Under the pieces are notes generated by a model. It was given only the letters and a program-made list of their open reading frames with translations, had not been told where the DNA came from and ran no database searches. The position numbers and the translations under genes are program-made. Shown piece by piece: positions 1-6,190 of a stretch of 6,958 nt of DNA (position 1 is its first letter; each line of letters starts with the position of its first letter). Origin of the DNA: Bacteroidetes bacterium UBA6661 (GTDB lineage Bacteria; Bacteroidota; Bacteroidia; AKYH767-A; OLB10); the NCBI GenBank assembly GCA_002455375.1, contig DKKR01000086.1:76225-83182 (forward strand), read 5' to 3'.

Positions 1-70
1 AAGGTTAAAGCAACGAGGATACGAAAGTTTGTTGGAGGTTTACACAACACTAAACCCATCTATCTGTGAA

Positions 71-151
71 CCGCTAAGTATGCAACTGAGATTGAATGAT
101 TCAATATCATTTAATCGAAAGTTGGGAGCGTAGCTCGCGTACGCTTAGTGG
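71..151 (+). ncRNA. Group II intron domain V with expanded apical loop
   Basis: The lower stem pairs 71-78 (CCGCTAAG) with 144-151 (CTTAGTGG). Its only non-Watson-Crick pair is G73-U149, at the place of the conserved wobble in the catalytic triad (C72-G73-C74). A 2-nt bulge, C142-G143, follows on the 3' side, then an upper stem 79-83 with 137-141. This is the canonical domain V plan, but a usual domain V is about 34 nt with a tetraloop. Here the cap is 53 nt (84-136). That cap can fold further: 84-87 with 120-123, an 11-bp hairpin 90-100/106-116 with one G-U pair, and a small hairpin 126-129/133-136. Confidence 0.72.
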
Positions 152-154
152 TGT

Positions 155-201
155 GAGAGCTTCTCCCCGTCAGCACTCGCTGGCGGGGCGGGCTACTCGA
201 T
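155..201 (+). ncRNA. Group II intron domain VI and 3' splice site
   Basis: The basal helix pairs 155-160 (GAGAGC) with 192-194 and 196-198, leaving A195 bulged as the expected branch-point adenosine. After a small internal loop (161-164 opposite 189-191) a strong 10-bp stem follows: 165-174 (CCCCGTCAGC) with 179-188 (GCTGGCGGGG), containing one G-U pair and closed by the loop ACTC. The intron probably ends at T201, and 202 onward would be the 3' exon. The hairpin has no T-run on either strand, so a terminator is a poorer reading. Confidence 0.72.
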
Positions 202-412
202 TATCGGCTGCCCTTCTGTCTGTCGTGGTAGGGTGTCTGCTGTGAGTTGTCGTGTCGGTTGTGCGGTCGGTGTATTTTTATTTTTCAAAAAGAGGGGAAG
301 AAAAAAATGAAGTTTTAGTCAGTCGGGAAAGGACAAGCTCTTTTGCAAGTTAGGGTTTGAGTGTCGGCTTTGTGCGACTTGCAAATGTGCTTGTCCGTGT
401 GTGTCGGCTGGT
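202..412. other. Intergenic stretch, no gene seen
   Basis: This lies between the intron 3' end and the stop codon of the receptor gene. I see no convincing coding frame or tRNA-like fold. The + strand is strongly G/T-rich from about 210 to 272, unlike the AT-rich genes beside it, and is followed by A/T runs near 272-307. The right half holds a 20-base inverted repeat, annotated separately, and a 9-base direct repeat GTGTCGGCT at 361-369 and 401-409. It is the 3' untranslated end of the minus-strand operon. Confidence 0.6.
331..396. repeat. Imperfect inverted repeat, 20-nt arms, after the operon end
   Basis: Bases 331-350 and 377-396 are reverse complements at 18 of 20 positions; the mismatches are 339/388 and 341/386. 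The loop is 26 nt. It begins 17 bases past the receptor stop codon, so the minus-strand transcript would carry it as a large 3' hairpin. It could stabilise the 3' end or help termination, but there is no tight T-run after it; the nearest T-run on the minus strand is about 24 nt further on. The long loop also fits a mobile or repeated intergenic element. The function is unknown. Confidence 0.6.
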
Positions 413-2836
413 TTAAAATTTATAGCTGTAACCCAAACGAATTACTTGTGTTTCGTAGTAATCATCGCTTGTGTAAGAAAATCCATTTCCTTGAATTGTC
501 CTTTTAATAACCATTGTATTGAACAAATCGTTGGCATTGAAAAACAATTCGCCTTTTTCTTTTTGTATGATTTTTTTAAGCCCTAAATCCAACGAAAAAC
601 GCTGTCCGATTTTTCCTTGCGGAATAATGTCGGGTGCTAAATAAACGGCTGTAACTTGCAATTCAAAATTTTTAGGCAAATGAAAATTGTTGTTCAGTTT
701 TACGTTGCCCGAAAAAATTGTTTGTTTGTCTGCCGAAAAAGTATGCGGAACAGGATATAAATTTTCAACCGTGAAAGCATTAATTTGATTGTAATAAACA
801 TTTGCGTAAATGTTGAACGAATACCATTTTGATATGTCTTGATTAAGCACAATTTCCAAACCTGTATTATGGCTTTTCCCTGCATTTTGAAAAATAGCAT
901 AAATCAAATTACTATTAGGCACAATGGTTGAAATTCGTGTGATTGTTGCATTTGCAAAACGATAGTATGCAGCCGAATAAAAGTAACCGCTTTTCCAACT
1001 TGTTTTGTAACCTAATTCAAAGGAGTTTGTGAATTGTGGTCGCAATGCAGGATTGCCGACTTTAATAATTTCCGCATCATCATATTTTGGGAAAATGCGA
1101 ATGTCCACTTCATTTGGTCTGTCCACTCTGCGATTGTAGAAAAGCGAAAGTTTATTGTGGTCATTGATTTTATACGCCAAACGAAAATTCGGAAATGGTT
1201 GTGTGTAATCGTAGCCGTCACTTGTGTAAGTGTTGTGATTAGGATTTACTTTGTAATCTATTTTCACATACTCCACTCGCAAACCTAATTCAGCTTCCCA
1301 TTTAGCATTTTCAAAAATGTAGTTTCCGTATAATGCAGGAATAATTTCGTTGTAAGTTGCCCAACCGCCTGCGTTGGTGTCCAACACCGAATTTGCACCT
1401 GGCTGAAAATCCATATTTGTCGGTATGTTTCTGTATCTGAATTTTACGCCTGTTTCAATTCTCCCATATTTCAACGGTTTTATGTAATCAACATTCAAAT
1501 CATAAACTTGCTCGTCCGACAATAATTTAAACGCATCAGTTCCTTTTGAATTTGGTAAATAATTATCGTAAAAATATTTTTCATCTTCTCTGTGAAATGT
1601 ATAATTGAAACCAACATTCAACAAATGCCCTGCTTGTTTGAATTTGTGCTGGTAATTTGCCGAAGCCATTGCCGTTGTTTTCAGTTCATCTTCCAAAAAT
1701 TGCCACAAGCGAAGTCGGTTTGATAAATCAGAATTAAAAAAAGGTTGGTCGCCTCTGTCAATTATTTTTTCACTTCCAAACAAACCCGAAACGGTTAATG
1801 TATTGTGTTCGTTGATATACCAATCTATTCCTGCTTTTGAAGTAAAGAAATTTGTGTTGCGGTTTCGCTTCAACTGTTGTTTGATAATTGTTCCGTCATC
1901 GTAAGTCCGTGTTACAAACTCGTTTTTGTTCAATGACTGCGTATATAGATTGTCCGCTTGAAAAAAGATATTTATTTTCTCTTTTCGGTAATTCAGCGAT
2001 AAAGACGGATTGACTTTTGGCGTAAAAGTGTATTGCGGTCTTATCGTTGGCAAATTTTCTTTACGCACCCACAAAGCACCTAAACCTGTTGTGAAACCAA
2101 CTTTTCCGTTAAAACCCTCCTGTTTGTTTTTCTTCATTATGATATTGATAATTCCTGCATTGCCGTTGGCATCGAATTTTGAGGACGGATTGTTGATGAT
2201 TTCAATGCGTTCAATAGACGATGCTGGAATATTGTCCAAACCTGTTTGGCTACCAAAACCTGTCATTGCCGTTTGTTTGCCGTCAATGAGAATAGTTACT
2301 TTATCGTTGCCACGAAGTTGCACTTTATTGTCCTGCACCGTAACACCAGGCAGATTTTGCATTGTTTGTAAAACAGAACCACCGCTTTGGCTAACGTTAT
2401 CGCTTACGGAATAAGTTTTTTTATCCATTTTGCTACTTACGTCATCTGCTTTTCCTGTAATCACAACTTCATTCAATGTTTTGGTATCTTCTTCCAATTC
2501 AATAGTTGCGACATTCAGAAATTCGGATAGCGTTCCCACAAAAAGTGTTTGCTTTTTTGTAGTGAAACCGATGTAAGAAATTTCTAAAAAATAGTTGTTG
2601 GGCTTAATTCCTGAAAGTGTAAATCTTCCTTCTTCATCTGTAACTGTTCCCGTTACAAGAACGCTGTCCTTTTCTGTTTTCAGTACAACGTTTACATACG
2701 GCAAAGCCGATTTGTCGTTTTTGCTTTTTACAATTCCCGATAGTGTAACCGATGTGGTTTGTGCAAAAGAAACACTGATAGAATAAAAGAGCAACACTTT
2801 GATTAAAAGCATTGCTCTTAATAGTTGTTTTGCCAT
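413..2836 (-). CDS. TonB-dependent outer-membrane receptor (beta-barrel family protein)
   Basis: This 807-residue outer-membrane protein is built like Bacteroidota TonB-dependent receptors. A signal peptide covers about residues 1-25 (ends SVSFA-Q). A carboxypeptidase-regulatory-like beta-sandwich follows at about 28-115 (GIV.... LPYVNVVL, then EGRFTLSGI). A linker LNEVVITGKAD at 121-131 resembles the TonB-box region of such proteins. The plug runs about 135-235, with LQTMQNLPGV, VQLRGNDKVTILIDGK, SIERIEIINNPSSKFDANGNAGIINI. The rest is a long barrel rich in aromatic-alternating strands and ends in F807, as barrels do. The best family match from memory is the 'outer membrane beta-barrel protein' group, not SusC, whose members are longer. 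The substrate is not evident. The ATG overlaps the stop of the PepSY-like gene by one base (TAATG), so the two are surely co-translated or at least co-transcribed. It is the last gene of the cluster. Confidence 0.92.
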   Translation of the reverse strand: MAKQLLRAMLLIKVLLFYSISVSFAQTTSVTLSGIVKSKNDKSALPYVNVVLKTEKDSVLVTGTVTDEEGRFTLSGIKPNNYFLEISYIGFTTKKQTLFVGTLSEFLNVATIELEEDTKTLNEVVITGKADDVSSKMDKKTYSVSDNVSQSGGSVLQTMQNLPGVTVQDNKVQLRGNDKVTILIDGKQTAMTGFGSQTGLDNIPASSIERIEIINNPSSKFDANGNAGIINIIMKKNKQEGFNGKVGFTTGLGALWVRKENLPTIRPQYTFTPKVNPSLSLNYRKEKINIFFQADNLYTQSLNKNEFVTRTYDDGTIIKQQLKRNRNTNFFTSKAGIDWYINEHNTLTVSGLFGSEKIIDRGDQPFFNSDLSNRLRLWQFLEDELKTTAMASANYQHKFKQAGHLLNVGFNYTFHREDEKYFYDNYLPNSKGTDAFKLLSDEQVYDLNVDYIKPLKYGRIETGVKFRYRNIPTNMDFQPGANSVLDTNAGGWATYNEIIPALYGNYIFENAKWEAELGLRVEYVKIDYKVNPNHNTYTSDGYDYTQPFPNFRLAYKINDHNKLSLFYNRRVDRPNEVDIRIFPKYDDAEIIKVGNPALRPQFTNSFELGYKTSWKSGYFYSAAYYRFANATITRISTIVPNSNLIYAIFQNAGKSHNTGLEIVLNQDISKWYSFNIYANVYYNQINAFTVENLYPVPHTFSADKQTIFSGNVKLNNNFHLPKNFELQVTAVYLAPDIIPQGKIGQRFSLDLGLKKIIQKEKGELFFNANDLFNTMVIKRTIQGNGFSYTSDDYYETQVIRLGYSYKF

Positions 2837-3264
2837 TACTCTTTTACTTCTTTGATGAAGTTTCCGTTTTTGTCAAAAATAAGATCTTTGCCTTTTACTT
2901 CTGCTTCATAAGTTACAACGCCTTTGCTGTCGGTAATTTTTGCGGTTTCTTTGATTTTTTGTCCTGCATAATTTTTAGAAATGAATGCTTTCGCATTTGC
3001 AGGAAGTTCTTCCATTTTAATTTCCATTTCTGTTTCTAAAATTTTTCCCGAAGCATCAATTAAAAGCGAATATTCTTTTTCACTAACTTCAAATCCAGCT
3101 TCGTAGTTGGCTTTTTCTTTTTCCCATTTAATTTCTTTTGCATTGGGGTAACTTTTTTGCAGGGCGGCTTTTACTGTTGTAGGAACTTCTTTGTCGGAAA
3201 CTTTTTGTGCATTGGCGAATGTTACGCTTAACATTGCCGCCAAAATAATTGCTGATTTTTTCAT
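2836..3264 (-). CDS. PepSY-like (DUF2874-type) secreted protein
   Basis: This is a 142-residue exported protein with a clear signal peptide (MKKSAIILAAMLSVTFANA, cleavage before Q20). The mature part has two similar halves, about 27-82 and 87-140. Each starts with a helix (VPTTVKAALQKSYPNAK; LPANAKAFISKNYAGQK) and continues with beta strands (YEAGFEVSEKEYSLLIDASGK; YEAEVKGKDLIFDKNGN). That doubled pattern is typical of the PepSY-like/BLIP-fold family common in Bacteroidota, whose biochemical role is not established. It is very rich in Lys and Glu and probably acts in the periplasm. It is the first gene of a two-gene unit with the receptor, has its own promoter and operator in the 64-bp gap upstream, and may serve as an accessory or ligand-binding partner of the receptor (inference). 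The ATG at 3264 is fixed by the signal peptide. Confidence 0.85.
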   Translation of the reverse strand: MKKSAIILAAMLSVTFANAQKVSDKEVPTTVKAALQKSYPNAKEIKWEKEKANYEAGFEVSEKEYSLLIDASGKILETEMEIKMEELPANAKAFISKNYAGQKIKETAKITDSKGVVTYEAEVKGKDLIFDKNGNFIKEVKE

Positions 3265-3284
3265 TGTTTTTAATTTTTATAGGG

Positions 3285-3318
3285 CAAAGATGTGAAGCGA
3301 TTTAGAAGAAATTTTGAA
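3285..3318 (-). promoter_or_regulatory. Promoter with regulator operator, PepSY-like/receptor unit
   Basis: On the minus strand the direct repeat TTCAAAA-TTTC-TTCTAAA lies at 3318-3301. Eight bases later comes CATCTTTG at 3292-3285, one mismatch from the Bacteroidota -7 box TAnnTTTG. The predicted start of transcription is near 3281, giving a leader of about 17 nt before the ATG at 3264. The repeat would sit at about -20 to -37, over the -33 element, where an OmpR-family activator would contact polymerase. The spacing and sequence match the copies at 4902-4919 and 6874-6891. Confidence 0.6.
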
Positions 3319-3328
3319 TTGCCTAACG

Positions 3329-4075
3329 TTAGATACTATTTTGTTTATTAATATTGCGGTGTGTATATATCGTCATTAAAACCATAATGATTATCGCAAC
3401 CAAAGAGGCATTTAAAGTACCCAAAGCAAGGCCACCCTTAGCGGTTGGCTTAGTAAGGAAATCACCAAACGTTGCACCAAAAGGTCTTGTGAAAACAAAG
3501 GCAATCCAAAAAAGAATAATATGATTTATCCTGCTTAAATAATGTAGTAGCACCACTATCACTATAATTAAACCCGTTACCAATGCTCCATTCAAGTAGC
3601 TTAACCCAATGTTATCACTTAGAAAATCGCCAAAAGCTGTACCCAAGCTGTTTGAAAATAGTATGGCAATCCAATAATAGATTTCTTTGTTTTTTTCAAA
3701 AATAGGGTACACCTCAAGCGATTTATATTTTTTATACCAAAGAAATAGAGTTAGCATAAGACAACTAATAAGTGTGATGCTGCCTAAGGCATAACCCAAA
3801 TGCATTGTCCGATCAATAAAATCAGATATTTCTGTACCTAAAGTAGTAGTACTCACAATTACTAACCAATAAATGGTGGGTACATATTTTTTCTGCTGCA
3901 ATTGAAGAAATAAAACAAAAATAAAAAATACTACTGTTATCCCAATGCCTGTGGCATAGCCTAAATTGAGTGTCATTGAAATAAAATCACCTAAAGTTTC
4001 GCCAAGTGTTGTAGCCACAATTTTCATCAACCAGAATAGGATCGTTATTTGGGCAACTTTGTTTAAACTGTTCAT
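3329..4075 (-). CDS. COG4705-type integral membrane protein with four tandem two-helix repeats
   Basis: This is a 248-residue inner-membrane protein with about eight hydrophobic segments (near 9-23, 37-59, 66-80, 93-114, 132-146, 158-179, 184-200 and 216-236). It is a fourfold repeat of a two-helix unit. The signature is TLGETLGDF at 23-31, TLGTEISDF at 78-86, SLGTAFGDF at 143-151 and PFGATFGDF at 198-206. Each is usually followed by a helix containing LGYA or a similar Gly-rich string, and three are preceded by an aromatic-rich stretch. The invariant Asp in each repeat, near the membrane, suggests an ion-binding or translocation path (inference). I recall this repeat from the uncharacterised 'membrane-anchored' COG4705 group; no function is established. 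It lies between the PAP2 and PepSY-like genes with 64-bp gaps on both sides. The N-terminus has no cleavable signal, and the ATG at 4075 opens the first repeat. Confidence 0.8.
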   Translation of the reverse strand: MNSLNKVAQITILFWLMKIVATTLGETLGDFISMTLNLGYATGIGITVVFFIFVLFLQLQQKKYVPTIYWLVIVSTTTLGTEISDFIDRTMHLGYALGSITLISCLMLTLFLWYKKYKSLEVYPIFEKNKEIYYWIAILFSNSLGTAFGDFLSDNIGLSYLNGALVTGLIIVIVVLLHYLSRINHIILFWIAFVFTRPFGATFGDFLTKPTAKGGLALGTLNASLVAIIIMVLMTIYTHRNINKQNSI

Positions 4076-4090
4076 AATAAATATTTTTGT

Positions 4091-4129
4091 TAAACTTATT
4101 TTGTAATTATTTAGAAAAAATATTCCGAA
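4091..4129 (-). promoter_or_regulatory. Possible weak promoter and degenerate operator before the COG4705-type gene
   Basis: On the minus strand TTCGGAA (4129-4123) and TTCTAAA (4116-4110) resemble the operator heptamers, but their start-to-start distance is 13 bp instead of 11. TAAGTTTA at 4098-4091 matches the -7 box except at the last base and would give a leader of about 12 nt. The gap from repeat to box is 11 bp, against 8-9 bp at the other three promoters. Read-through from the PAP2 promoter may be the main source of transcript. Confidence 0.25.
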
Positions 4130-4139
4130 TTAAGGAAAA

Positions 4140-4871
4140 TCAATTTGGGTATTGATGTATCAAATCGGAATTTCTTATCTGCTTTTTTCTATTCCATTTG
4201 TAATGATGTGTCCAGTAAGATATTTTCATTGACAAATAGCCGATGCCGGCACCAACCAAAACATCGCTGATATAATGCTTGTTGTTTGCCATGCGCAATA
4301 CACCTACTGTTGTAGCTATGCCATAAGAAACATAAGGCATCCACTTGTATCTGTCCTTATATTCTTCATTCAAAAATGTAGCTGCAGCAAATGCCTGTGC
4401 CGTATGACCCGAAGGAAAAGAAGCATAATTGGATTGATCAGGTCGTTGTATGTGTGCGGTGTTCTTTAAAAGCTGTGTAATCGCTATCATTCCCAATTCT
4501 CCTTTTAGCAGTATGGCTGTACGATTTGGAATATCATTTTTAGATTTTATGCCAAAAGCATCTAACCCGTAAGCAATTGCGATAGGGCTATACTGCAAAT
4601 AATCATCTACGTGGGTTCTGAATTTTAACCAATGTTCGTTTCGCTCTTCAACAATTTCATTTTTCGGGCTTTCTAAACTGTTTCCGTTTAGTGCAAGTCC
4701 TGTAATAATCAACGAACTTGGAATGTAGAGTTGTTTAACTGTGAATTTGGTTTTAGACAGTAGATTTTTGTTTAATGTATCTGATTTTACTACAAATATG
4801 CTATCTGTACTTTGTGCAAAAGATAGTTGAAAGGTCATTAGCACTAATGCCAATAATGTGGCTCTTATCAT
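4140..4871 (-). CDS. PAP2-family membrane-associated phosphatase
   Basis: This is a 243-residue acid phosphatase/lipid phosphatase of the PAP2 superfamily. Numbering from the ATG at 4871, all three motifs are present: K136-x6-R143-P144 (KNTAHIQRP), P153-S-G-H156 (FPSGHTAQAF), and R193-x5-H199-x3-D203 (LRMANNKHYISD). H156 and H199 are the expected catalytic histidines. A signal sequence covers 1-19 (ends LSFA-QS), followed by a weakly hydrophobic region and then hydrophobic segments around the motifs, so the active site should face the periplasm. Likely substrates are undecaprenyl diphosphate, lipid A or other phospholipid phosphates; the sequence does not decide. A longer frame opens at a TTG at 4925 overlapping the kinase stop (TTGA), but that would add 18 mostly basic residues before the signal sequence and bury the operator in the coding region. 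I therefore prefer ATG 4871. It is the third gene in the cluster, with its own promoter. Confidence 0.88.
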   Translation of the reverse strand: MIRATLLALVLMTFQLSFAQSTDSIFVVKSDTLNKNLLSKTKFTVKQLYIPSSLIITGLALNGNSLESPKNEIVEERNEHWLKFRTHVDDYLQYSPIAIAYGLDAFGIKSKNDIPNRTAILLKGELGMIAITQLLKNTAHIQRPDQSNYASFPSGHTAQAFAAATFLNEEYKDRYKWMPYVSYGIATTVGVLRMANNKHYISDVLVGAGIGYLSMKISYWTHHYKWNRKKQIRNSDLIHQYPN

Positions 4872-4885
4872 CAATTTTTTTAGCC

Positions 4886-4919
4886 GCAAGGTATTTTTGA
4901 ATTTAGAAGAAATCTTGAA
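4886..4919 (-). promoter_or_regulatory. Promoter with regulator operator, PAP2 gene
   Basis: On the minus strand TTCAAGA-TTTC-TTCTAAA lies at 4919-4902, followed directly by another heptamer-like TTCAAAA (4901-4895). TACCTTGC at 4893-4886 keeps the first six positions of TAnnTTTG; the gap from repeat to box is 8 bp. The predicted start is near 4882, about 11 nt before the ATG at 4871. The site falls in the 50-bp gap between the kinase stop and that ATG, so the PAP2 gene can be induced separately from the regulator and kinase genes. Confidence 0.5.
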
Positions 4920-4921
4920 TT

Positions 4922-6190
4922 TCAAAACCGCACCGAAAAGGAATGAAGACTATCTTCAAAGGTGTAGCTAATGCGCCAATTATAACGATTACAAATTTCC
5001 TTAACAATCGCCAATCCTAAACCGCTATTGGTAGTTTGTGAAGATGAAACTGAAAAACGTTCAAATAATTTCTCGTTACTTAATGCTGTTTTTCCTGTAT
5101 TGGAAACGGTTAGTGTTTTGTTTGAAAAACTGATTTGTATTTTTCCTTGTTCTGTGTTGTGAACGATGGCATTGATCAATAAATTATTGACCAAAATTTC
5201 AAGCAAAGCTTTGTTGCAAGTAACGGTTATTTTTTCGGAAAGGTTTTTATTGATAGAAATATATTTTGTCGTTGTAAAGTCAATCAATAATTCAAGTGTT
5301 TCGTTAATTACTTCTGTCAGTTCTATGTTTTCAACTTCAGCAAATTGATTATTTTCAATTTTTGCCAAAAGCAATAAGTTCTTGTTTATTCTTGTCATTC
5401 GTGAAAGCGGTAAATCAATCGCAGTCAATAATTCCGCTTGTTCGCTTGTAATGTTTTTGTTTTGCAGTAATATATTCAATTTGGACTTCAAAACCGCCAA
5501 AGGTGTTTGCAATTCGTGGGAAGCATTTTCAATAAACGTTTTTTGTTGGCTGTAAACAGAAATATTTTTATCAATCAACTTTTCTAATGATTGATTGAGT
5601 TCTTCAAATTCTTTGATGTCTGTTTTGTCAAATGAAAAGCTTTGCTTTTCGGTCAAATCAAAAGCTTTTAACATTTCAAGTGTGTTTTGAAATGGTTGCC
5701 AAATTCTTTTTGAAAAACGATTGGTAACAAAAAGCAAAACCAACAACAGCAACGCAATCAAAACAAAGAAAACAATCGCAATATTTTCAATCAAATCTTC
5801 GGTTTCAACTAAACTAATTCGTGCTGTAAAAGTATAGGGTTTGTTTTCAATGACAACAGGGGTTTGAAAAACCCTGTAAGGCTCGTATTCGTTATCCAAA
5901 CTATCAATAAAACTTTTGTAGAAAAATGTATCACCAACAACAGATACAGCCGAGGGCTGTATTTTTATGTCTCTATTGTAACGATTGAAATTTTCAATCT
6001 CAGTTTGCTTGAAATTTTGTAAATAATAATGCAGAAATTCTTTTTTATAAAGCAATAGAGTTTCATCTGCATCTTCAATGTAAAGCCGATTTATTGAAAA
6101 ATAAAAGACTGGTGCGGCTATCAGCAAAACCACTATACTGCATATCAAGTAAATGCAAAATGTTTTATTTAAAAGTTTTACGCTTCCCAT
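4922..6190 (-). CDS. Two-component sensor histidine kinase
   Basis: This is a 422-residue inner-membrane sensor kinase, partner of the response regulator encoded just upstream. Membrane segments lie at about 10-32 and 134-156, enclosing a periplasmic sensor region of roughly 100 residues (33-133) that I cannot assign to a family. A HAMP-like linker follows (about 157-210; P166 and the IKEFEELNQSL stretch). The HisKA domain holds the phospho-accepting H225 in FIENASHELQTPLA. The ATPase domain has the N box N336-L-L-I-N340-A, a G1 box in which the usual Asp is Asn (N364-T-G366), the F box LFERF (375-379) and the G2 box SGLGLAIVKEI (389-399). The Asn in G1 is a common variant and does not by itself argue for a dead kinase. 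The ATG overlaps the regulator's end by 13 bp, indicating translational coupling. The signal is unknown; the downstream genes suggest envelope state, cations or membrane-active peptides (inference). Confidence 0.93.
   Translation of the reverse strand: MGSVKLLNKTFCIYLICSIVVLLIAAPVFYFSINRLYIEDADETLLLYKKEFLHYYLQNFKQTEIENFNRYNRDIKIQPSAVSVVGDTFFYKSFIDSLDNEYEPYRVFQTPVVIENKPYTFTARISLVETEDLIENIAIVFFVLIALLLLVLLFVTNRFSKRIWQPFQNTLEMLKAFDLTEKQSFSFDKTDIKEFEELNQSLEKLIDKNISVYSQQKTFIENASHELQTPLAVLKSKLNILLQNKNITSEQAELLTAIDLPLSRMTRINKNLLLLAKIENNQFAEVENIELTEVINETLELLIDFTTTKYISINKNLSEKITVTCNKALLEILVNNLLINAIVHNTEQGKIQISFSNKTLTVSNTGKTALSNEKLFERFSVSSSQTTNSGLGLAIVKEICNRYNWRISYTFEDSLHSFSVRF

Larger units (their letters stand above)
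1..201 (+). mobile_element. Group II intron, 3' end (5' part outside window)
   Basis: Group II introns are self-splicing, often mobile ribozymes whose last two domains are V (catalytic) and VI (branch point). Both can be folded here on the + strand. Domain V is at 71-151, with a C-G-C triad opposite G-U-G and a 2-nt bulge. Domain VI is at 155-198, with bulged A195. The stretch ends in G-A-T at 199-201, so the branch A lies 7 nt from a 3' end of the usual AY form. The flanking strings TGTGAACCGC and GGTGTGAGAG look like those around domain V of other bacterial introns (from memory, not searched). Bases 1-66 would be the end of domain IV. An open frame from the left edge stops at 67-69 and another at 131-133; neither is recognisable as a reverse transcriptase C-terminus. 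The intron is convergent with the neighbouring operon. Its activity cannot be judged without the 5' part. Confidence 0.75.

Noticed and set aside
1..133. Open frames at the left edge (stop at 67-69, or stop at 131-133) as the C-terminus of an intron-encoded reverse transcriptase.
   Set aside because: The visible 22 and 43 codons show no motif of a maturase or endonuclease domain, and the second would run through the catalytic domain V stem.
165..188. GC-rich 10-bp hairpin read as an intrinsic terminator.
   Set aside because: No T-run follows on either strand, and the stem fits exactly as the upper part of intron domain VI with the bulged A below it.
2010..2414. A 134-codon + strand open frame opposite the receptor gene.
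   Set aside because: It is antisense to the conserved plug and early barrel of the receptor, with no recognisable domain; a shadow of the real gene. The other + strand frames inside 413-6852 are rejected for the same reason.
3323..3332. Perfect 10-bp palindrome CTAACGTTAG resembling integron attC core half-sites.
   Set aside because: The two half-sites are adjacent instead of tens of bases apart, the motif coincides with the stop codon of the membrane protein gene, and no cassette structure or integrase is present.
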